NCBI GenBank assembly: GCA_933822405.4 | Contig: CAKOGP040000702.1 | Span: 1-47,830 of the forward strand | DNA from: Cylindrotheca closterium | Taxonomy: Eukaryota > Bacillariophyta > Bacillariophyceae > Bacillariales > Bacillariaceae | Reading direction: 5' to 3' | DNA: 47,830 nucleotides | In this document: positions 37,763 to 47,830 of the stretch, piece by piece | How the letters are laid out: every line of letters begins with the position of its first letter | How positions within the stretch are numbered: position 1 is the stretch's first letter | Notes under the pieces: model-generated | Database searches by the model: none | Told to the model about the DNA's origin: nothing | What the model saw: the letters and a program-made list of their open reading frames with translations, nothing else | Made by a program: the position numbers and the translations under genes

Positions 37763-38686
37763 TCAACTCAGTCTTTCCATTTTCAATGAGTAATCCTGTA
37801 GTGATACAGCACGATTCCGAGCTTCAAAGTAGAGTTTGTCATTTTGTGCATTCAAGTACGCTGCGATTCGAAGGGTACCTTCAACATGGCTATCGTCGAT
37901 CACTTCAAACTTCCATATGTATTCCGTATCGGTTGTTACAGGTGGGGCTGTGTTCTGGTTTGTCAAAGCAAAGATTGACCGTTGTAACTCGTACACAACC
38001 CATTTTCGGTCACCAAGTGACTCGTTGCCATGGGCGACCACAAAGCTTTTCTGGGCCGCGGGTCCTTTGAAGTATACCATAGTTGTCTGCAATGGGTCTT
38101 CCTCGGTCCCTCCAAGCAGCAGGACGGACTTCCGATTCGATCCTCCTACGTCTGCATATTGGACAGATGCAACAACGTCTTTACCAGCAAAAGCATTAAG
38201 ACGCTGTCTTGTGTTGAACAGGCGATCTTCTGCGACTCCCCATCTGGTGGGAAGGTACCTAAGCTTCAGCTTCACTGGTTTGTCTATTTGCGATTTGGAT
38301 TGTTCCATTGTCTTTTCTGCAATAGAAAGGTCCCCATTTGGTCCTCCGAGATACTTTAGTCCCAGTGGAGTCGTCGTGGAAACTAGCGTTTGGATCGTCT
38401 GCCACTCCCCTTCAAGAAAAGACGGGAATAATGTGATGTCGTTACCTTTGAATTCTGTTGAATATGATGGTGGCGGCAATGTCAAAATACTCTCACTTAT
38501 TTTGCTCTGAATGCTCGGTGCTGCGACTCCCTTTGAGCATGAAGATATCCACAGTGCTGCAGTCGTAGCTGTTCCAAGAACGGATCTTCTGTCAACTGAT
38601 AACAATGAAAGCGTAGAAGCAAAAGCTGGCAGGATGGCAAACGTCATCAGAAGTGTGTTTTTCCTAAGCATGGTAAAAGAATGCAT
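37763..38686 (-). CDS. predicted thylakoid-lumen protein (DUF6816-like)
   Basis: 307 aa, single exon; ATG at 38686, with a second at 38671 (MLRKNTLLMTFAILPAFAST) that gives a cleaner signal peptide. The leader looks tripartite: a signal peptide ending Pro-Ala|Phe-Ala (diatom plastid boundary), then a short Ser-rich part, then DRRSVLGTATTAALWISSCSKGVAA|PS, a twin-arginine-type lumen-targeting signal. The mature part contains FPSFLEGEWQTIQTLVS, LRYLPTRWGVAEDRLFNTRQRL and late strands (TEYIWKFEVIDDSHVEGTLRIAAYL). These resemble a cyanobacterial/chloroplast family that I believe is DUF6816, of unknown function. The targeting inference is stronger than the family name. It shares a 171-bp divergent spacer with the fluoride channel gene. 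Confidence 0.78.
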   Translation of the reverse strand: MHSFTMLRKNTLLMTFAILPAFASTLSLLSVDRRSVLGTATTAALWISSCSKGVAAPSIQSKISESILTLPPPSYSTEFKGNDITLFPSFLEGEWQTIQTLVSTTTPLGLKYLGGPNGDLSIAEKTMEQSKSQIDKPVKLKLRYLPTRWGVAEDRLFNTRQRLNAFAGKDVVASVQYADVGGSNRKSVLLLGGTEEDPLQTTMVYFKGPAAQKSFVVAHGNESLGDRKWVVYELQRSIFALTNQNTAPPVTTDTEYIWKFEVIDDSHVEGTLRIAAYLNAQNDKLYFEARNRAVSLQDYSLKMERLS

Positions 38687-38857
38687 CGAAACGACACAGT
38701 GCAACAACGAAAGAAACTCTAATGTTTGGATCTTTGTCACTTGTCACTACAGTATACATTACGGTGGGGTGCGCTGCGGTCGAATGAATCATGATTCAAA
38801 AATCCCAGAATTACAGTACTTTGCCATTCCAGGGCCAAACGAAGGAATCGAACAACC

Positions 38858-39316
38858 ATGACCCTTCCAGTAGACGCATTCGCCATTGGAGTTGGCGCAA
38901 CTCTTGGTGCGCTTTCCAGACATCATGCGGGACGAGTTACCGCCGAGTGGATTGGAACCGAGCCGAATCGTCTTGGACAGTTTGCTGGATGGCACACTGC
39001 TGGCATAAACATTGTTGGATCTTTCTTATTGGGAGGCATCGCAGCGATTCCTGTAGTTCCCGAGCTGCCAGCGTCCAATCATACTACATCGCCATCAATG
39101 CAATTCGAAGGATTATTAACACCAAGAACAAGGTTGTTCTTTGGCGTTGGTTTCTGTGGGTCTTTCACAACATTTTCGACTTACAGCGTTGACGTTGTAA
39201 CTTGGTTGGCTGAAGGAAAAACTATGCGGGCAATGTCGTACATGGCTGCCAATAATGTCGGGGGGATTGCGGCTGCTGCTTGTGGCATGTCTCTTGCGAA
39301 AAAGATTTTCCGATGA
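38858..39316 (+). CDS. FEX1: single-domain CrcB/FEX fluoride channel
   Basis: 152 aa, single exon; ATG in CAACC ATG A context. CrcB/Fluc and FEX proteins export fluoride passively and confer fluoride resistance. Four hydrophobic helices are visible. Family motifs: GVGATLGALSRHHAG near the start, GINIVGSFLLGG (equivalent to the conserved N-x-x-G-S-F) and GFCGSFTTFSTYSVD, the core ion-pathway/central-Na segment. A hydrophilic insert of about 25 residues (ELPASNHTTSPSMQFEGLLTPRT) separates helices 2 and 3. Fungal, plant and animal FEX proteins are usually two-domain fusions; this one is a single domain, as in bacterial Fluc dimers, so it should form an antiparallel homodimer. No obvious signal peptide, so plasma membrane is likely but not certain. 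Confidence 0.92.
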   Translation: MTLPVDAFAIGVGATLGALSRHHAGRVTAEWIGTEPNRLGQFAGWHTAGINIVGSFLLGGIAAIPVVPELPASNHTTSPSMQFEGLLTPRTRLFFGVGFCGSFTTFSTYSVDVVTWLAEGKTMRAMSYMAANNVGGIAAAACGMSLAKKIFR

Positions 39317-39381
39317 CGAAAGATTGGAGTGAATTGTAAAGCATTATGTTTTACCCGTTGTTTCTGATTGTCATGCTACTT

Positions 39382-40121
39382 TTATACGATACTTCGTGCT
39401 ACAATCACTGGTCCAAAGCGCTCTCCTGGACTCCGTTGTTTGAAGTTGCTTTCTTCCAAAACTAGATGAACCTTGAGTCTACCGCTTACCGATTTCGGAA
39501 GGCAAACAGCAGGATATACGGTTCCTCGGAATCGGTTCACAGCTCTATCATGCAGTGGCTCGGCGTTCAAATAAAACTGGACCATTGGAAGATCAGACTG
39601 CTGAACTGCGACACCAACCACGTCTCCATTTTCAACTTCTACCTTTCGCATCCAATTTGTACCAGTGTGTTGTGAGGAAACTCCTGTTCGTTTTTGGCAA
39701 GTTTGGACAATCCCATGGGTTAGATAAACACAGCACTATCGAGCTTTCTCGTCAAATGCTTCTCGTTCAGCCAAATGATATGAGCAAAATCCGTAGCATA
39801 TAAAAACGCACCTTCCTCTCCGAGTATTTTGTCCTCTAGCTCCTCATAGAAACCCCTATTCTTCTTACTCGTTACCCCGAACATAATTGTGTCACAATGA
39901 GTTTTCGACGGTAACTTTATGTGCCACTCCCAATATGCAGCATCTTGCTCAATTTGTACGCCCGCCAACGCCAAACCGTCTCCAGAGATCTCTCCTTTAT
40001 CTCCAATTTCCACATTCGGCGACGTCATGTTTTTCGAAATCGACAGCTTCTTGACCTTCATTTCTAGCTCTTTTTCTGAAAGGCCATCTTCTTTTTGGCA
40101 GCAAGAACCACAACAACCCAT
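39382..40121 (-). CDS. SPRYD7: SPRY-domain protein, SPRYD7-like, with MGCC lipidation motif
   Basis: 203 aa from two exons, 40121-39812 and 39683-39382 (128-nt intron, starting GTGCG and ending ACAG, phase 1). The join yields GEEGVSSQHTGTNWMRKVEV, the expected middle of the SPRY fold; reading into the intron reaches a stop at 39720. The start is chosen at MGCCGSCCQ: Gly2 with Ser6 plus four nearby Cys suits dual myristoylation/palmitoylation. Then come the SPRY strands (GLALAGVQI, YWEWHIKL, DTIMFGVT) and a late DVVGVAVQQ plus RGTVYPAVCL, which matches the human SPRYD7 signature. SPRY domains bind protein partners; SPRYD7 itself has no settled function. Convergent with the fluoride channel (65-bp gap) and divergent from the REX1-B gene. 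Confidence 0.82.
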
Positions 40122-40418
40122 CAATCTATCTATTATCAAGATACCGTACTGTAGATACAGGCGCAGAATTGATAATGAGCACAGCAACCCCGATGTTGTT
40201 TTTGTAATTTTGATAAAATTAAAAATGCTTGCACAGCATTTATGATAGTCCTATGATTGACTCACTCGAATGACAGAAATATTATAGAATCGAAGTGGGG
40301 GAAATTCAAAATATTGACCCTTTTAGTTTGGAGGAATGAAAAGAAAACTTCAGACTTTTATTTGCGGTACCGGCGGTACCTGGTAGTGTGCAAAGTTACC
40401 AACAATTCAGGCCTATCC

Positions 40419-41280
40419 ATGAATAGCAACAGTCAAGGTATTCCAATCGAGGATGCCCTTTCCATCTTGTCGTTGCGCAAGCCGCATCACCATGCCGATT
40501 GCAATTCAATCGGTGACCGTGCAAAGCACATGGGGCAGACCATCGACCTACTCGAGACAACAACAACAACTGCGGAACGAGGAAACGAAGAAATACGAAT
40601 CAGAGACGAAGAAAGGCACAAGAAAGTTCAAAACGAACTGAATGAGATGCCAGAAAGCGAGCTGCTACAAGCTGTTTTGAGGGTGCAAGAAGATCGTGTC
40701 AAGACGTATAAAAACTACGAAACGTAAGTTTTTGGTTCTCAACTCTAGCTGCCGCCGTGTCAGCTCATGAGTCGTATATCCAACTTGAATGAAATCGATC
40801 AAAGCGATCTCGGTACTGTGCTTCACACGGGGAACATGACTGGATATCCCGATGCCTGTCTATCAGCAACGGTAAGTTGATGATTTGATCGCCACATTTT
40901 GAAAATGCTCTGACATACTTAACATCAAATACCATTACAACAACGATGTGATGGTTGAGCAGGCGTCCTTCTCGGTACTAAGTGAAACTGTGAATGCAAT
41001 CCAAAGTGTTCTGGAGCAACGTGAACAAAAGGAACTGGTGGGACTCTTGAAACAACTACAAGGGTACGAAAAGGATAAACTACACATAACAGCAGCTCAT
41101 CATCTAGAAAGAATACGGAAACGAAACGAAGAAATGCAGCCAAACTGCGATCCAAGAAACATGAAACTTTTGGAAGATGGGGTTGCATCATTACAGCACA
41201 AAATAAATGCAACTGTTGATAATATCAATGAAACAATTGATGAGATTCGTTGCATGTTGCTTGATTTGGATGACCAATAG
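40419..41280 (+). CDS. REX1-B-type DNA repair family protein
   Basis: 240 aa from three exons: 40419-40723, 40772-40871 and 40963-41280 (introns 48 and 91 nt). The first acceptor (CATGAG) is unusual and the intron short, so that boundary is the weakest. The family is named for Chlamydomonas REX1-B, needed for DNA repair; the human relative is REX1BD. Seen: an N-terminal polar part, then LLQAVLRVQEDRVKTYKNYE (the family's opening helix with the E/D-R-V-x-x-Y core), YPDACLSATASFSVLSETVNAIQ across the exon 2-3 join, and KELVGLLKQLQGYEKDKLHITAAH, the expected closing helices. A C-terminal coiled coil extends further (LEDGVASLQHKINATVDNIN). Helical throughout; no catalytic motif. Likely nuclear. 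Confidence 0.72.
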
Positions 41281-41479
41281 CAACTGGATGGCACACGAAG
41301 TGCGAAGTGAAGAACGAGTATAGAGCTCTAATTGACTACCACATTCTACAACATCATTGTTTGAAAGCAATGTAACCACACAAATCGTCCCTGCCTTCTG
41401 CAGTCCACTAGCAGCATGCTCCACTGTTTTGAACTCAATCGTAACCCCCATGGGTCAATCTGACGCTCCGTTCAACGCC

Positions 41480-43085
41480 TCAACTCGACTCTTTGTTCAG
41501 GTTTCGAGTCGAAATCCACGATGTTTTCTTCAGACTACTAACCCAATCAACAGCAATCATTGCAGATCGCAGTTTCATTCGTGCATTGAAAGTCTTTAAT
41601 CTCTGAGATGTACCTGTTAGCGCCATCATTCTCAAGCGATCATCAGATGCCCTCATCCATCTATGTTTCAACGCATCTGCGGAAGTCATCCTTTGATCAG
41701 GATCTAGAATCAATAACTGCTTAACAAGGTCCTTTGCGTCATCTGAAACGTCACACCAATCATCGTCATCAAACTCAAACTTGCCAGAAACGATTTTCTT
41801 GAATAACTCCTTTTGACTGCGCCCCATAAAAGGTAAATTGCCGCTTAACAAGAGAAATATTATGCATCCAACCGACCACATATCGGATTGTTGATCATAC
41901 GGCTGTCGCATGAGAATCTCGGGAGATACAAAAAATGGTGTTCCGCACTGTTTTGTCAAAGATTTAGGAGCATGACATCTCGCTGCAAATCCGAAATCTG
42001 CAAGCTTAATGTACGAATCGTTGTCTTCGCTCATCAACAGCAAGTTCTTCGGCTTCATATCGCAATGGGCAATGTTATGCGCATGGCAGAATGCCATAGA
42101 CTTCAACATTTTAACTGTAAGGTCACGTGCATCAGCTTCACTGTAAGTTTTCTTTTTTCCAATTCGGTCAAAAAGATCACCACCACTCATCAGTTCCATC
42201 ACAAGGAAGTAACAGTCTTTCTCTTCAAAGAAATCAATAAGTGGAACGATATGGGGGTGTGTTAGAGATGACATGATGGCCACTTCGTCGTAAATTGCTG
42301 CATCATCATTCGGTGGCAAGTCTTTGCGCAGAACGCACTTAATTGCAACTTTTTTCCCACTGGCACGATGCGTACCACGACACACAGTTGCAAAGGAACC
42401 TGATTTGAGCTTTCAAAAGAAGAAACTTGATTGAGATTTCCCTGCTAAAAAATCCGATAATCGAGTCATGTTTGACACTTACCCTTGCGTTCAATTGGTA
42501 CACCTCTCGAAAGATTCTTCCTTTGCATCCTTCGGGAAATTCAGGGAATTCACATCGCACCACAGCTTTGCGCACAACTAGAGAGGTGGCTTCGAAAGTC
42601 GCCTTTGCCTCCTTAAACCCTGGTAATGAAGTAGACGAAATGGATGTGTCTGATTTGCCAACCAGGGTGGCGTCTACAACAAAAGTAGTTCTTTTGTCAC
42701 CTGAAGCCCTCGCCATGCAAACGATTTGAATGCGATAGTCAGGTGCTTGCACTTTGTCGATGTCAAGTTCTAGTTTCCAAGTACAACCCTTTGGTTCAAA
42801 GCTGATGCTACTAACATCATCGGAACCGTCGACGAACTCCTTCAAGAACTTGTTCACAGAATCAGAAATAAACTTCAACTCCTCAGATTCATTCTCCAGC
42901 TCTCGGATGGATTCTGTAAGGTATTTTGTATTCGTTTGGTATGATTTCGAAATGGCAGCGTGCGAAGGTCCTCCTCCCTTCGATGTAGACACTTTTAGGA
43001 CCTCATCATTGAGAAGCGAAGGACAGAGACCATCTTTGCGCTTTGCAAGCTGTGGTGTCATGTATATCTCTGCTTCAGCCGTCAT
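41480..43085 (-). CDS. CAMK-like serine/threonine kinase with an unusual N-terminal extension
   Basis: 510 aa from two exons, 43085-42483 and 42409-41480 (73-nt intron, phase 0). The join gives YQLNARLKSGSFATVCRGTH, restoring the glycine loop. Residues 1-100 include a coiled coil (TKYLTESIRELENESEELKF); residues 105-200 form a beta-rich region of unknown family (KGCTWKLELDIDK, YRIQIVCMARASG, TTFVVDATLVG). The kinase (about 205-465) has VAIKCVLRKDL, LVMELMSGGDLFDRI, ADFGFAARC, CGTPFFVSPEIL and HRWMRASD, all typical of CaMK/DCLK kinases. The catalytic loop reads HCDMKPKN: the HRD arginine is Cys, though the catalytic Asp, Lys and Asn remain, so it is likely active but perhaps not dependent on loop phosphorylation. 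The first Gly of the glycine loop is Lys. The tail FNARMKLRSAMIAV resembles the start of a CaMK autoinhibitory helix. Confidence 0.85.
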
Positions 43086-43510
43086 GTTCCTACTTGGGTG
43101 TTTTGTCAACTGAGGTGCAGCCTTCGCTCAACGATTGAGATGCCGACGATAAATAATGATGTGCATCAAGTGGCAGGGTCATTTTCGTCGATCCTTGAGA
43201 TTCCTTCCTTGCTTTTGGCTTTTGCATAGAGATTGGCTGATGCTTCTCGAATTCGAATTGCGTGATTCCGGATTCTATTTCTGATCAATTCGACTTCAGT
43301 GACTGCCAGGTGGAACTATTGTGTGGCAGGACGGCACGCATCAAACCCATCAATTTGACTACTCGAACCGCCTCGTGGAATGCAACTGTGTTGAAGTTGG
43401 GAAAGTCTCGACAAAGAAAACACTCCAACTCCTTAACCAGTGCAAGCACAATCTTGCTCAAACGAGATAATCCCATCGATCATTCAAGAAGTCCAATAAA
43501 TTTTACAGTA
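43086..43510. promoter_or_regulatory. divergent spacer, kinase (-) / SELMA Cdc48 (+)
   Basis: No gene is supported, although the plus frame of the Cdc48 leader stays open upstream. The chosen Cdc48 start is the ATG at 43511, because it opens a clear signal peptide. Confidence 0.4.
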
Positions 43511-46305
<2,795 letters not shown>

Positions 46306-46624
46306 AACATGAATAGTTCTTTTAAAAGCAAGCATATTCATAATAGCCCACAGCAGTGACATAAAGCGAGTCTAATTTTTTTCCATTACTGCATGTTATC
46401 AACATGTACCCTCCGAGTGCTACAAGACAGTAATTTGCAGACTCTAGCTTCGTCCTCAAATGGGCACACCCCGTGCTTGAGTTTCATACGTCAACGGGCA
46501 CGCCCCGCGAGTGAGTTTCAGGCGAAGGCGTGAGTCTCACGATTCATCGGGACGCCCCGCGTAAGTTTCCATCGTCAACGGGCACGCCCCGCCCGGGGAA
46601 AAGAAGACGGGCCACTTTGCAGAT
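46306..46624. repeat. intergenic with GC-rich imperfect tandem repeats (46455-46598)
   Basis: Within A/T-rich surroundings, the core GGGCACGCCCCGC recurs four times with small changes (starting near 46462, 46497, 46549 and 46580), alternating with GTGAGTTTCA/CGTCAAC blocks, at a period of 30-50 bp. The core is a near-palindrome (GGGC-ACG-CCC). It sits between the Cdc48 3' end and mobile-element copy 2. No gene seen. Confidence 0.75.
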
Positions 46625-47607
46625 CAGTGAACTTTCCGTATACAATATCTCTACATAAAAGCAAGCAATCAAGCAGCAATTACAGCATACAGTATAAACC
46701 ATATTCATAAAACTAATGCAACTGTTACACTAGATTTGAAATGGAAGATTTTCGTTCTCTAGCCGTGGAAAAACGTGCAGGCTTCCGCCGGAGGACCAGC
46801 CAGCAATCCCATGCTGAGAATACTCCCGCCAGAGTTCGTTTAACGACCTGGGATTGCCCAATAGAATAGCCATGTTCGGAACTTCGATGGGACCAATATC
46901 TGCATTTGCTCCTCTTGCTGGAAGTGGTAGTGTAGCTGTTGGATATATTAGGATTTTTTAAGTACATATTTGGAGAAACGAGAAAAAGAGAATACATGTG
47001 AACGATAGAGAAAAGTAGTCGGAAGGTGAACGAATAAACAAGTTGAACTAGCAGCATATCAGGCTGACAAAGAGAGAATTCTGAGAATTTCCACTGAGCT
47101 GGAGAAGAAAGAGTAAAAGTCAAAAGTTGAAAGTTGACAGATTGTTCTCACTTTTTAAAATATATCACAAGCAACGAGTGAATTGGTTGATAAAGTAGGA
47201 TCTCTAATAGATCTATATACTTCTATATACTGTAAATTCACATACTTAGAAGGCAACAATACCTGGACAGCTAAATTGCAGTCAATTGAACAGGTAGATT
47301 GCAGGCGGCAGTGGATCGCTTACTTCTAACAGTAGCAGTCTGCGACCAGTATTTGCTTGTTGGAGTTGGATTCGCAAGCCACCTTCAATTGTTCTGCCAA
47401 AAGCACAAATGTTGTTGTTTAGAATTCGATCACGATGCCGCATATAGGCTCTCAAATCTTAAACATTTGTATGAGATCAAGCAGCAAGTTGTTCAATTGT
47501 TGTTGCAGTTGCTGGATACTTATCTGGATGCTTTGGAAGAACAACAAGTCGCCCCTAAGTTGAGTTCCCTGCTGCCACCACGTTTCCACCATCACCAGCG
47601 CCCCCAT
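46625..47607 (-). mobile_element. dispersed mobile-element remnant, copy 2, split by a solo LTR
   Basis: Matches copy 1 (21605-22162) on both sides of an insertion at 46937-47331. The left part carries the coding end (minus strand; RKPARFSTARERKSSISN near 46735-46800), with frame differences from copy 1. The right part carries the Gln-rich helical segment (SIQISIQQLQQQ). Small insertions and substitutions show that both copies are decayed. The family guess, GCR1-like/Crypton-type, is as for copy 1. Copy 2 may extend further to the right. Confidence 0.65.
46932..47336. mobile_element. solo LTR (395 bp) with 5-bp target duplication GTAGC
   Basis: The inserted sequence is 46937-47331: it begins TGTTGGATATATTAGG and ends TTCTAACA, with TG...CA termini and a short terminal inversion (TGTTGG / CTAACA). 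It is flanked by GTAGC at 46932-46936 and at 47332-47336. The homologous copy 1 has a single GTAGT at the equivalent place, so the insertion boundaries are directly proven by the empty site. No internal retrotransposon domain is present, so this is a solo LTR left by LTR-LTR recombination. A 5-bp duplication fits Copia or Gypsy elements; orientation is uncertain. Confidence 0.9.
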
Positions 47608-47830
47608 ACCCAGACAAATATTAACGCAGGAAATGGCGAGAAGCGATCGTTGAAGAGTTTCACGATATGACACGATGTGCGGCGTTTAGCGCAAAATGGA
47701 ACGATGAGATTTACCAACTGGAAGAAGATGCACCAAAAGCAAACGGGTATTAAAGATAAAATGAAATGGGGCGTTCCGAGCAAGACTGGTTGCATGAAGA
47801 TACCCACAGATACCTGGAGTCGATTCCACG
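47608..47830. other. right window edge, no supported gene
   Basis: Only short open frames without features. It may include the far end of the mobile-element remnant or a truncated neighbouring gene. Confidence 0.35.

Overview
The window reads as nuclear DNA of a diatom, probably pennate. The evidence is compact genes with short GT-AG introns (59-266 nt) at moderate GC, bipartite plastid-targeting leaders (signal peptide with an Ala-Phe boundary followed by a transit peptide), and a Cdc48 carrying such a leader, as expected for the SELMA import machinery of red-algal-derived complex plastids. Species cannot be fixed from sequence alone. Genes lie on both strands with no operons; many pairs share short divergent or convergent spacers.

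Layout. 0.3-1.9 kb (-): a broken gene with a Cys/His-rich N-terminus, a hexanucleotide microsatellite coding a Thr/Pro linker, and two in-frame TGA codons. 2.3-3.3 kb (+): small single-pass membrane protein. 3.7-4.7 (-): LarE-like PP-loop sulfur transferase. 5.4-6.7 (-): Trx-Grx-Grx monothiol glutaredoxin. 7.0-8.6 (+): UNC93-like membrane protein. 8.8-11.6 (-): ATG1/ULK-type kinase, sharing a bidirectional spacer that holds an 11-bp tandem repeat with 12.0-16.1 (+), a six-bromodomain protein. 16.6-18.2 (+): unknown helical protein. 18.6-21.3 (+): PDZ protein. 21.6-22.2: mobile-element remnant copy 1. 23.0-25.0 (+): V-ATPase subunit A. 25.3-26.2 (+): small membrane protein with a 29-nt exon. 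26.4-27.6 (-): plastid-type formate/nitrite transporter. 27.9-29.8 (-): unknown basic protein. 30.1-30.9 (+): TFIIF beta. 31.3-32.7 (+): Tubby/LURP-like protein. 33.7-36.0 (+): kinesin-light-chain-like TPR protein. 36.4-37.7 (+): SSF1/Peter Pan ribosome-biogenesis protein. 37.8-38.7 (-): predicted thylakoid-lumen protein. 38.9-39.3 (+): CrcB/FEX fluoride channel. 39.4-40.1 (-): SPRYD7-like. 40.4-41.3 (+): REX1-B family. 41.5-43.1 (-): CAMK-like kinase. 43.5-46.3 (+): SELMA-type Cdc48. 46.5-47.6: GC-rich repeats and copy 2 of the remnant, interrupted by a 395-bp solo LTR with a 5-bp target duplication; copy 1 supplies the empty site.

Most of the window is housekeeping: chromatin and transcription, autophagy, proton pumping, ribosome assembly, redox/Fe-S, plastid function and transport. 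The unusual parts are the SELMA Cdc48, the hexa-bromodomain protein, the three-cysteine LarE, the solo LTR with its internal control, the doubly interrupted zinc-finger gene, and recurrent intergenic palindromes. I found no CRISPR array, rRNA or convincing tRNA, and no clear evidence of a wholly new system. Splice models were made by eye from GT-AG sites, phase and family fit; all start codons given are ATG.
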